The notes: generated from the letters alone by a model not told the origin. DNA of 9,268 nucleotides from SFWF01 sp045539095 (GCA_045539095.1 JAZQER010000011.1:1-9268); one strand, 5' to 3'. Counted from the first letter of the stretch, positions 1-7,576 are shown. Numbers and translations are program-made.

Positions 1-119
1 ATCTATCGTTGTTCTGTTAGAATTATCGTATGTTCTTGCTATCTGACCCTTATGATTATAGTATACCTTATACTCACTAATATCGTCAATGTCTTTTCTT
101 ATTAATCGGTCAAATTCGT
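1..119 (-). pseudogene. Displaced, headless rhs fragment (start of a possible orphan rhs 3' module), cut by window edge
   Basis: These bases are identical, in the same orientation, to 3114-3232 inside the large rhs gene. Identity stops sharply at base 120 (a here, c at 3233). The left boundary is unknown because the window ends. On the minus strand the fragment is open and encodes the same YD-repeat segment as residues 1410-1448 of the intact protein (FDRLIRKD ... RTTID). Upstream in that frame the reading stays open to a stop at 163-165 and contains no ATG, and I see no ribosome binding site, so it is probably not translated as it stands. In Rhs and WapA-type loci, promoterless partial core copies carrying an alternative toxin tip ('orphan' tips) lie downstream of the intact gene. 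This fragment has the right position and orientation, but the tip itself would be outside the window. An old partial duplication without any tip, or an assembly artefact, are alternatives. Confidence 0.75.
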
Positions 120-137
120 AGTTAAATTTGGTGTGGC

Positions 138-159
138 ATAGGGCAGAAATCCGCCCTAT
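138..159. repeat. Short perfect palindrome between the displaced rhs fragment and the REP-like element
   Basis: ATAGGGC (138-144) and GCCCTAT (153-159) form a perfect 7-bp stem around an 8-base loop. It lies 18 bases from the rhs duplication breakpoint. On the minus strand no T-run follows, so it is not a good terminator for the genes here. On the plus strand a loose T-rich stretch follows at about 166-172. It may be a dispersed intergenic palindrome or a remnant of the event that placed the rhs fragment. Its function is unknown. Confidence 0.45.
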
Positions 160-175
160 ACCTTACTCTTTTGTC

Positions 176-228
176 AAGACAGAGAACCGTCCCCTGTCTT
201 ACGTGATTGACCCGTCCCATGATTGACC
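176..228. repeat. REP-like palindromic element overlapping the 3' end of the 379-residue gene
   Basis: AAGACAG (176-182) and CTGTCTT (194-200) form a perfect 7-bp stem with an 11-base loop containing CCGTCCC. The nonamer TGATTGACC then occurs twice with a 16-base period (204-212 and 220-228), with a second CCGTCCC between them at 212-218. The combination of an AGACAG...CTGTCT palindrome and a CCGTCCC core resembles REP-type repeats that I associate from memory with RAYT/IS200-like transposases in Clostridia; no such transposase is in this window. The element covers the stop codon (199-201) and supplies roughly the last nine codons of the neighbouring gene. The hairpin could also stabilise the 3' end of the transcript, though no clear U-tract follows on the minus strand. 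Confidence 0.6.
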
Positions 229-1338
229 TGCCAATAGATGTATTATATTGTTGCAAAAATCTTTATCTTCATTATCAACAATATTGTTAAATACTTCTTT
301 GAATTCTATCAGGTCAATATCTGCTCTTGTATCTTCTTCAATTTTATAATATATTCCTTTTTCACAACCCAATTTAAACGATGTTTTTAACAAACCTTCA
401 AGCCTATCAAAATAAACTACGGTATACTCAAAATTCGAATCGTCTAAAACTTCAAGCACCAACAATCTGCCATCAATAAGCATCATGCACTGGTTTTCTA
501 CCGAATAGGCTCCTAAAAGATTCTTACTTGGGTGCAAAGTTGAAAAAAGAGCAAAAATATTATAATCTTTATCAACCCAAAACAATTCAGGTATGTTATC
601 AGAATTTATATCCTTAAGAATAAAGCCATAATTAGATAATTTATTATCCTCAGTATTCATTGCTATACTTTTTAACATATCTTCCCATTGCATAGCTAAT
701 TGACTATTGGGGGCAGGATATTTTTTAATAATCTGCTCTAATTTCAAATTAGGTATATCTTTGATTATATTTTTATAATTTGAAACAACTTGAAAATAAT
801 AGTTATTTATGCAATACTCATCATCTACAATCAATATATCTTTTTCATCAACCAAAAACTCAATACTAAAAACGTTCTCGGCCCCTGTTAAACTTTCAGT
901 TCTTCGTATTATAGTATTGGGATGTAGAATTTTTCCTTTAACATCCGCACAGAGTAATCTGCTTGCATTATATCTAAATTCATAAACAAATTCTCCTTTT
1001 TCATCAACGAAAACTATGCGTCTAATATTATCGGAATTATTAGGCAGCATCTCTTCTACCGAAATGTCTAAACCATATTTTTCCGCAAATTCCTCCCCCG
1101 CAAGATAAGATTCTTCAATAGCATAAGCTTTATGAAAAGGAAAGTCAAAAACCTCTTTTAATGTGACTTGTTCTTGTTGGTCTAGAATGCTTTTAATTTT
1201 ATTTTCATATTTCAATGCCTTATTCATATCATATTTTTCCGTATTACCGTAATTTATAATTGCGAATATTGCAAAAACTAAACAAACTATTACAATTAGA
1301 CAAGCATTAATGAGTAATATTTTTGTATTTCGTTTCAT
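199..1338 (-). CDS. Membrane-anchored protein of unknown family; candidate immunity protein for the Rhs tip
   Basis: I do not recognise a named family for this 379-residue protein. Residues 7-28 form one hydrophobic helix preceded by K2, R3 and K6 with no convincing lipobox or signal-peptidase site, so it is probably an N-terminal anchor with the rest outside the membrane. Residues 243-252 (DINSDNIPEL) form an Asp/Asn-rich loop followed by PEL, like the calcium-loop or FG-GAP-like strands seen in many clostridial extracellular proteins. The ATG lies 2 nt after the rhs stop codon, and its GAGGG ribosome binding site lies inside the last rhs codons, implying co-transcription and translational coupling. 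This is the slot used by immunity genes such as wapI after wapA, so immunity is the favoured but unproven role. Its size and outward topology are unusual for an immunity protein. The gene is much more AT-rich than spoIVA and rhs, suggesting separate acquisition. Its last nine residues (GQSWDGSIT) are encoded within a REP-like element, so the native C-terminus may have been replaced. Confidence 0.8.
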   Translation of the reverse strand: MKRNTKILLINACLIVIVCLVFAIFAIINYGNTEKYDMNKALKYENKIKSILDQQEQVTLKEVFDFPFHKAYAIEESYLAGEEFAEKYGLDISVEEMLPNNSDNIRRIVFVDEKGEFVYEFRYNASRLLCADVKGKILHPNTIIRRTESLTGAENVFSIEFLVDEKDILIVDDEYCINNYYFQVVSNYKNIIKDIPNLKLEQIIKKYPAPNSQLAMQWEDMLKSIAMNTEDNKLSNYGFILKDINSDNIPELFWVDKDYNIFALFSTLHPSKNLLGAYSVENQCMMLIDGRLLVLEVLDDSNFEYTVVYFDRLEGLLKTSFKLGCEKGIYYKIEEDTRADIDLIEFKEVFNNIVDNEDKDFCNNIIHLLAGQSWDGSIT

Positions 1339-1340
1339 TG

Positions 1341-4300
1341 TTAAAAACCCTCATCCCACCGTAGAACTATAGCTTCATCATTATTAATTGCTTCTTGTAT
1401 CTTCTGGGAAAATACATCATAGCCTTGACCCGCATACTCAATAGCGATTCTTCTACCTAGTTCATTATTATGTAGGTCCATTTGGCAGTTTTCTTTCCAT
1501 AAATCATAGTTTTCCACAAGCTCATGAGCGTCCGCAAATTTTTTCGCTTTTTCCTCACCAATTTTGTCGGTCATAACAGCATTCCACATAGCATGCCTAT
1601 AGGCATTTGGCTGATTATTGTCCTGTTTGGTTGGATCTACGTTGTAAGTTTTAGCGGTATACTCATCTGCTATTTTTCTTGCCTGATTCACTTGATATGC
1701 AGCGAAGTAGTCTTTTTTAGCAAGTGCTTTTTCCGCGTCATTTGCACCAGATTTATCTATCTTATTATCAGCAACAATTTTCACAACAACTGTTGCCACA
1801 GTGACTACAACAGCAGTAATAATTAAAGCTGTAATCCATCCCTGTCCACTAGGATCTTTTCGATTAACCGGATTATTCCCACAGTAGGCAAACATGTTGT
1901 AACCAGTTAAACCCTGCCCCGTAGAAACATATCCATCCGCATTAACAAACCTACCTGTCACAGGGTCGTAATAACGGCTGGATACATAATAGAGCCCCGT
2001 CTCGGTATCGTAGTAATATCCCCTGTAACGGATTGGGTTAATGTTGGCAATGTGGTTTTTGTTTGCGGATACATCGTTACCGTTTCCGTCGGTGATAGAC
2101 AGTATCTTGCCCCAAACATCGTAGGTGTATTTTGCAAGAATATCTCCGTTTATATCAATAATGCCTATGATGTCGCCCTGAATATTTTTGAGATAATAAT
2201 ACGAAGCTCCGTTGTGAGTAAAGCCTTCGGGCGAGCCGTTTTCATCATATAGGAAACGCAGTGTTCCCGTTGTTCCGCTTTGGCTGATGAGCAGGTCGCC
2301 GTCATACTTAAAGGTGCAGCTTGTGTTGGACCAGCCGCTGCCATATCCGAACAAATTTTTAAATGCTCTGTGGCCGTCGCTGTCTGTACCGATCAGAATT
2401 TCAGCATTTCCGTCGTCAACAATTATCTCTAACGCGGTTCTGCCCTTGACCCAACTGAAGCTGAGACCGTCACGGTACTGGATAGGATTGCCCAGATCGT
2501 CATAGGTAATAGTCTCACCGTTATACGCTGTCAGCTTATCGTCCCAGTTAGAGTCCCCGTAGGTGTAGGTGTCTGTAACTGTTCCGTTCAGCTTAACGTT
2601 TTGGATATTACCGGCGTTATCGTAGGAATATTCATAAACGTCGGTACCCTTGGTTACGGTCTTAAGCTGATTATGTCTGTCATAGGTGTAGCTTTCAAGG
2701 AGCGTTCCGTCCTTGGTTATTGTCGCGATATTACCCCAATCATCATAGGTGTATGCTAGGGTTTGTATCAGCTGGTTATTATAGTACAGCTTTTCGGAGC
2801 TGACAAGGGTTGTTCCTTCCTCGTATGTATATACCGTTTTGACAATCTTTTCATAGTCAAGCTCTGTCGACTTTTCTACAAGGCGGTTCAGCTCGTCATA
2901 ATCATAGCCATAATCAAAGTTGTGCTGTCCTTTTGCCCAGAGCAGACTGTCTTCATCATAATCATAAGTGTATGTAACCTTTACTCCGTCTACCGTTTCG
3001 GTATATTCTGTTACACGGTTGAGGATATCGTACTTATAGCTAAAGGTGTCTACATCACCGTACATATTGTTGACAATTTTAAGAGTCAGTCTGTCTGCTA
3101 AGTCGTATACATAATCTATCGTTGTTCTGTTAGAATTATCGTATGTTCTTGCTATCTGACCCTTATGATTATAGTATACCTTATACTCACTAATATCGTC
3201 AATGTCTTTTCTTATTAATCGGTCAAATTCGTCATACTCATAATTTACGTAATCCCCGTTAGCATAGACGCATCTTGTAACCAGTCCCTTTCGCGCGGTC
3301 TCGTATTCATAGGTTATAAGGGTCTCGGAGCCTATCTGTACCGATGTGCGGTTACCGTAGACATCATAGTTAAAGGTATACACATTACCGTTAGCTTCGA
3401 TGGTCTTGACTCTTCTTTTTGCGTCATAGGTATACATTACATCTGAATTACCCGACATAATCATACTGGGCAGACGGGTGATATGATTGTATGAGTAATT
3501 GGTCGTAACGGTGGTATCCGTTCCGTTTACCGTTGCGGGTGTGGTTATGTTATATATCAGACCGTTAGCCGCGCTTACGTTGTAGGTGGTGGTGTTGCCC
3601 CTTGTGTCTGTCTCGGATGTAACATAATTACCTGTGGAGTTATAGGTCTGAGAAGACTTAATATGTTCGAGGTTTGTATTAAGTATACCGTCCTCACTGA
3701 CAACTCCCATCTTTGTATTTATAACATTGCCGTAGGAATCATATGAATAGGTGTAACCGTTACCGAGCTGATTTGAGCGGACAGCATTCAGCTTATGTTC
3801 ATTCGCCGAATCGTAGATATATTTGTAGGATTCGTTTTTAGCATTGGTATACTTTGTAAGCTCGTCAGCATCGTTATACTCATACGCCTGATTTCTTGCT
3901 GCGTTATCAGCAGAGGAAATAAGGTTTCCTTTAGAATCGTAGGTATAGCTGGTGCCGCTTTCATCAAAGGTCACCATAACGTTTTTAAGGTTTGTCGTGT
4001 TGGCGGTATTTCGGACTATGTAAAAGATGCCGATTTTTTCTACGACAACACCCTTACGCTTAGGTTTAACGGTAAAGCTTATAGACTGCTCTGACGAGGT
4101 TGCGGGGTTAAACTGCTTGTTCGGATATTCAGTTGATGTGCCGTCTGAATAAATTATGCAAACCTCAAGCCCTGTTAACCGTCCGTCCTTTTGCGCTGCC
4201 AAAGTACCGTCTATGGTTCCAAAAATATTAAAGCAGACATCAGCCTTATTCACAGGAATATACTGATAAATATACTTGTTATCCGTGGCACCGCCTGTTA

Positions 4301-7300
4301 CGGTCACTTTACCGTTTCCTGTATAGGAATCACCTGTAGCAAAATTAACTGCGTTCCAGACTGAAACCTTTGAAAAATCACTGTTTTCAACGAGGTTATA
4401 GTCGTTCATGACAGTATTCTTTTCAAGCTGAAGACAGTCGAACCATGCTGTACCCGAAGCATCTCTCAGACCGCAATATACCCTGACCTCTACTGTTCCC
4501 GCGGGCGCATGGCCGGACAGGGATATCCTCATCCAGTCGTTTGTTCCCGTAAGGTAATATTTACTATAAGTAATATTCAGAGAAGCTCCGCTTGAGTCGT
4601 AAAACTGTAGAATCAGTCCTGCGCCGTATTTTGAGCTTGTGACTACATTATTGGTTTTTACATATGCCGAGAATGTATAATCCTTATCAGCAAAATCTGT
4701 GGTGAATATCTGCTGACCGTAGAAATTAAAATATTCGTCATCCTCATTATTGCATATTTTAAGACTTCGGTTACCCAAATACTTAACCGAGGAATCGTAA
4801 CTGAACGCGTCACCCGCGCTGCCAGCCCAATTTGAAACATAAAAATCCGAATCCCGCTCAGCATTTGAATTGGCAACGTAATTCTTGACATATTTCTCCG
4901 AAGTACTTTGGCTAATGACCTTATTATTGTTTACAACAGAATTGGGCGCGGCTGAACCGTTCTGATTTCCGCCCGACGTTGAATGATAAGACGCATTTGA
5001 AATTGTTCCGTCAGGATAACGGATGCTCACGGTTCTGCCGAAATTATCAAACTGGTAAAGCTGACTTATCCCGTCATAGTCGGTAACGGTGGTTGTATTA
5101 TCCTTATTGTACGCAAAGGTAAGCTTGCCGATAAGGTAATTAATGCCGTCCTCAACACTGTATGATGTTACCGTTTTTATCTGAGTTTTTGTAATATTAC
5201 CGTCACCTATAAAAGTAAAGTCGGTCTTATATCCTAAGGAATCCGCTACTGAAGATAGGCGCTTAGAATTATATGAATAGGTAGTAACTGTTTGGTCGGG
5301 ATATGTGATACTCTTCAGAAGAGTCTGGTCAGAGGTATCATAGGCGAAGGTGTACACCCTATTCTCGTTATCGGTTATACTTTTAACGCGCGGAACGTTA
5401 TTGTATAACTCGTAGGTTATTGTGACCGTTCTTCCCGCGCCGTCCTCTATGGATGTTACAAGCCTGCCGTACTCTGTGCCAAAGGGTGTGGTTGAATAAT
5501 ATCTGATTTGATTGCCGTAGGTATCCTTAGTGTGGAAAATCAATCCACTATCGCTTGTCGAATAAAAATGAGATACTGTGCCATCTTTATAATGAAGGTA
5601 AAGTCCCGCGCCCGTATCACCTGTTTCCTTAATAACAAGCTCAAGGCCTTCCTCGTCTACCCATTCGGTCGTACTGCCTTCTTTCTGACGGAAATAATGT
5701 TCGGTTCCGTCAGAATCGGTATAGATATATTTGTATCCCTTTTCTATAAGAGAAGAATCAGTCACCGCATCTATTCTCTGCTGGAAGTTAAACATAAAGC
5801 CATATCCCGCAGATGCGCCGTATTTGAACTTTGCGTTATAATTCCGCAAATTATAAACAAGTGAAATGTTCATAGGCATACGGTTGCCTGTGGTATTGAA
5901 TATGTTTTCTGTAACTACTAGGTTACCCGTATAATCATTAACATATGCCGTTCCCCTGTTAGTGACACCTACATCGTGATATGTCCAATGCCCCTCGAGC
6001 CCGTTGTTATTTACATATGAAATAAATATTACGGGATAGCTTGTATTCGTATAGTTGCCCGAATCTGCGGCTCTTACATATCTGACATATTTAAACTCGT
6101 CGGGCTCATTCGACCACAGCATAACACCGTTATTTGCTTCGCCGTTGTACCACCCTTTAACGACCGAGGTGATGTCCCAGTACGTAAGTTTGCCTGCATT
6201 AGCATCTGTCAAGGTAGTTCCGTTAGCTATATTAAAATCTTCTATTTTTGAATTTTTAGAAGAAATGAAGCTATATTCTGCTTCAATAGTTCCCGAATAT
6301 ACAAAGTCAGACTGACTCCAAGACGTATTTATCTTGCTGACATTTACCTGAACATCGCTATTACCCGAATATCCGCGCTGTCTCAATGCCAACTCACCGC
6401 CGACTACCATATCGCCCGCGCTGAGTGTCGGAAGCTGGGTCTTTACAACAGATACCGTGCGTCCGTAGGTGGTAGACTCCCTTCCCACATACAAAGAACC
6501 GTGCGGATAAGTGCTCGATGGTGTTGAATAAGAGAACAAGGAAGCACTATCTATTGCATTTGTAGACTGCTTAGTTTCCACCCACGGGTCGACTGTTACG
6601 GGGTATATTCTATCATCAGAATTAAGCCATTCCTCTGATGCGGATATTTTTACTCTTATTCCGTTGCCCGTTGTTTTTACTATCTCTATACTAACCGCAT
6701 CGCTTGTATTTTCTGCCGCATCGGTCATTATCGGTGCTTTTATTGTATAAACAACCGCACCATCCGCATTTCTGAGCTCGATTGTCTGAGAATCGGTCTC
6801 GACGGCAGATAGTGAATCTATTTTGTAATTGACATAAAATTCTTTTTGGCTGTTTTTATTCTCTAAAACGATATTTTCTTTTATGCCGTATGGCAAGATG
6901 AAATACTGTAGGTCAACTCCGTTATAAACATCGTAGTACCAAGCCTCTTCTACTATGTTCACAAGCTCGGTTGACAGGCTATCTTTTGTATCATTGACAT
7001 ATGATATAGGCGAATTGTTTACCTTTTCATATCCCCATGATATTTCGTAACCGTCTACATTTACGCTTGCAAGCTTGCTTTGTTTTGCCTTTTTGCTGAG
7101 AGTAACAGCGGTATCACTCTTTTTGTTTGCAAGCTCATCCGCAAGTGATGAATCCTCTTGCAAAGAGTTGTCATACTGCTCCCATACACCCGACTCATCC
7201 TTAAAATGTACGGGTATATCGTACTGTGCAGCCATATAACTGCCGTCGCTAAGCAAAAAATGCTTTGTGTTTGCATCTCGCTTAGATTCGATTTCTTCTA

Positions 7301-7457
7301 TTATATACGGCTCTGTTAGGCCTTGGTCTACAGTTGCCGTCTCATTAATTTCAACTTCAGGCAATGCCCCTGTAGCATATGCAGTAATAGGTATACAGGA
7401 TATTGCCATACAAATACAAAGTGTTAATGCTAATAATTTACGTGATATTTTTTTCAT
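1341..7457 (-). CDS. Secreted WapA-like Rhs/YD-repeat polymorphic toxin
   Basis: This 2038-residue protein is exported and probably displayed at the cell wall, where it would deliver its C-terminal tip to neighbouring cells by contact. Residues 1-28 are a Sec signal peptide (KKISRK, hydrophobic core, AYA before the likely cut). Residues about 290-482 resemble a DNRLRE domain (many Tyr/Ser, a WDITSVVKGW-type motif). The Rhs shell begins near 527. Residues about 863-1010 and 1021-1150 look like two jelly-roll carbohydrate-binding-like modules. Dense YD repeats (YxYDxxGN) follow from about 1170. The conserved Rhs core end spans about 1807-1871 (RYRGYYYDTETGLYY ... RYYDPVTGRF ... DPSG). After DPSG comes the 167-residue variable tip. 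B. subtilis WapA (about 2300 residues) has the same general plan. The start is supported by an AAAGGAG ribosome binding site 8 nt upstream and by the signal peptide. The frame is intact throughout. Bases 3114-3232 are repeated exactly at the left edge of the window. Confidence 0.93.
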   Translation of the reverse strand: MKKISRKLLALTLCICMAISCIPITAYATGALPEVEINETATVDQGLTEPYIIEEIESKRDANTKHFLLSDGSYMAAQYDIPVHFKDESGVWEQYDNSLQEDSSLADELANKKSDTAVTLSKKAKQSKLASVNVDGYEISWGYEKVNNSPISYVNDTKDSLSTELVNIVEEAWYYDVYNGVDLQYFILPYGIKENIVLENKNSQKEFYVNYKIDSLSAVETDSQTIELRNADGAVVYTIKAPIMTDAAENTSDAVSIEIVKTTGNGIRVKISASEEWLNSDDRIYPVTVDPWVETKQSTNAIDSASLFSYSTPSSTYPHGSLYVGRESTTYGRTVSVVKTQLPTLSAGDMVVGGELALRQRGYSGNSDVQVNVSKINTSWSQSDFVYSGTIEAEYSFISSKNSKIEDFNIANGTTLTDANAGKLTYWDITSVVKGWYNGEANNGVMLWSNEPDEFKYVRYVRAADSGNYTNTSYPVIFISYVNNNGLEGHWTYHDVGVTNRGTAYVNDYTGNLVVTENIFNTTGNRMPMNISLVYNLRNYNAKFKYGASAGYGFMFNFQQRIDAVTDSSLIEKGYKYIYTDSDGTEHYFRQKEGSTTEWVDEEGLELVIKETGDTGAGLYLHYKDGTVSHFYSTSDSGLIFHTKDTYGNQIRYYSTTPFGTEYGRLVTSIEDGAGRTVTITYELYNNVPRVKSITDNENRVYTFAYDTSDQTLLKSITYPDQTVTTYSYNSKRLSSVADSLGYKTDFTFIGDGNITKTQIKTVTSYSVEDGINYLIGKLTFAYNKDNTTTVTDYDGISQLYQFDNFGRTVSIRYPDGTISNASYHSTSGGNQNGSAAPNSVVNNNKVISQSTSEKYVKNYVANSNAERDSDFYVSNWAGSAGDAFSYDSSVKYLGNRSLKICNNEDDEYFNFYGQQIFTTDFADKDYTFSAYVKTNNVVTSSKYGAGLILQFYDSSGASLNITYSKYYLTGTNDWMRISLSGHAPAGTVEVRVYCGLRDASGTAWFDCLQLEKNTVMNDYNLVENSDFSKVSVWNAVNFATGDSYTGNGKVTVTGGATDNKYIYQYIPVNKADVCFNIFGTIDGTLAAQKDGRLTGLEVCIIYSDGTSTEYPNKQFNPATSSEQSISFTVKPKRKGVVVEKIGIFYIVRNTANTTNLKNVMVTFDESGTSYTYDSKGNLISSADNAARNQAYEYNDADELTKYTNAKNESYKYIYDSANEHKLNAVRSNQLGNGYTYSYDSYGNVINTKMGVVSEDGILNTNLEHIKSSQTYNSTGNYVTSETDTRGNTTTYNVSAANGLIYNITTPATVNGTDTTVTTNYSYNHITRLPSMIMSGNSDVMYTYDAKRRVKTIEANGNVYTFNYDVYGNRTSVQIGSETLITYEYETARKGLVTRCVYANGDYVNYEYDEFDRLIRKDIDDISEYKVYYNHKGQIARTYDNSNRTTIDYVYDLADRLTLKIVNNMYGDVDTFSYKYDILNRVTEYTETVDGVKVTYTYDYDEDSLLWAKGQHNFDYGYDYDELNRLVEKSTELDYEKIVKTVYTYEEGTTLVSSEKLYYNNQLIQTLAYTYDDWGNIATITKDGTLLESYTYDRHNQLKTVTKGTDVYEYSYDNAGNIQNVKLNGTVTDTYTYGDSNWDDKLTAYNGETITYDDLGNPIQYRDGLSFSWVKGRTALEIIVDDGNAEILIGTDSDGHRAFKNLFGYGSGWSNTSCTFKYDGDLLISQSGTTGTLRFLYDENGSPEGFTHNGASYYYLKNIQGDIIGIIDINGDILAKYTYDVWGKILSITDGNGNDVSANKNHIANINPIRYRGYYYDTETGLYYVSSRYYDPVTGRFVNADGYVSTGQGLTGYNMFAYCGNNPVNRKDPSGQGWITALIITAVVVTVATVVVKIVADNKIDKSGANDAEKALAKKDYFAAYQVNQARKIADEYTAKTYNVDPTKQDNNQPNAYRHAMWNAVMTDKIGEEKAKKFADAHELVENYDLWKENCQMDLHNNELGRRIAIEYAGQGYDVFSQKIQEAINNDEAIVLRWDEGF
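1344..1844 (-). other. Variable C-terminal tip of the Rhs protein, predicted toxin domain
   Basis: This is the segment after the DPSG core boundary, residues 1872-2038. Residues about 1875-1895 are a strongly hydrophobic stretch (WITALIITAVVVTVATVVV), probably a membrane or translocation segment between core and toxin. A charged linker follows, then a compact domain from about 1945 with RHAMWN (1954-1959), AHE (1977-1979) and MDLHNNELGR (1993-2002). The clustered His, Asp, Asn and Arg residues suggest a hydrolytic or metal-binding active site. From memory the RHAxWN/HE/MDLxNN pattern matches the uncharacterised DUF6973-type domain found at the ends of wall-associated and Rhs proteins, but I could not check this. 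Position after an Rhs core argues for a toxin; activity and target are unknown. Confidence 0.65.
1348..1352 (-). promoter_or_regulatory. Ribosome binding site of the downstream gene, embedded in the last rhs codons
   Basis: On the minus strand GAGGG lies 9 nt before the ATG at 1338-1336, and the rhs stop codon TAA (1343-1341) falls in the spacer. A ribosome finishing rhs would release right at this start site, so toxin-tip and partner synthesis are probably coupled. The site also fixes the start of the 379-residue protein. Confidence 0.6.
3114..3232. repeat. 119-bp exact direct repeat, internal copy in the rhs YD-repeat region
   Basis: This segment encodes rhs residues 1410-1448 and is identical over all 119 bases to the left edge of the window (1-119), in the same orientation and 3113 bases apart. 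The true repeat could be longer because the left copy is cut by the window edge. Two direct copies of this length are adequate substrates for homologous recombination, which would delete the rest of the core, the tip and the following gene. Confidence 0.9.
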
Positions 7458-7459
7458 TT

Positions 7460-7478
7460 TCCTGACTCCTTTACAGGA
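7460..7478 (-). promoter_or_regulatory. Ribosome binding site of rhs, displayed in the loop of a small hairpin
   Basis: AAAGGAG (7466-7472) lies 8 nt before the ATG at 7457, a near-perfect Shine-Dalgarno that fixes the start. It sits in the 9-base loop of a short inverted repeat, TCCTG/CAGGA (arms 7474-7478 and 7460-7464). A 5-bp stem is weak, so any effect on translation is uncertain. Confidence 0.75.
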
Positions 7479-7489
7479 CCTTAATAGTG

Positions 7490-7516
7490 TTATGCGGACA
7501 TTATTTTAATTATCAT
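7490..7516 (-). CDS. Possible 8-codon leader peptide (uORF) in the rhs 5' leader
   Basis: Within the predicted rhs leader, AGAGGTG (7523-7529) is followed after 6 nt by ATG and eight sense codons (MIIKIMSA) ending in TAA, 32 nt before the rhs start. The ribosome binding site spacing is good, which is why it is listed. The peptide has no recognisable attenuator features such as a run of a single amino acid. It could tune rhs translation or be fortuitous. Confidence 0.25.
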   Translation of the reverse strand: MIIKIMSA

Positions 7517-7576
7517 CGGAAACACCTCTGTCATTTAATATAAATTCGTTTGAAAACCATTCTTTTTATCGTATTT

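Noticed and set aside
138..159. Palindrome considered as terminator of the rhs operon
   Set aside because: In the minus-strand direction it is followed by GCCACACC rather than a U-tract, so intrinsic termination is unlikely there.
1255..1338. Lipoprotein signal in the 379-residue protein
   Set aside because: The cysteines at residues 13 and 19 lie within the hydrophobic core, and the preceding residues (INA, VIV) do not make a convincing lipobox. A plain N-terminal anchor fits better.
2763..3101. Open reading frame on the plus strand inside rhs (and similar ones at 1524-1826, 3795-4094 and 5508-5864)
   Set aside because: The translations are low-complexity Ile/Val/Phe-rich reversals of the YD-repeat codons, with no supporting ribosome binding sites. 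They are shadows of the rhs gene.
7531..7560. A 9-codon ORF (MVFKRIYIK) near the start of the rhs leader
   Set aside because: It lies only about 10 nt after the predicted transcription start and has only a weak A-rich stretch as a ribosome binding site. It was not listed as a feature.
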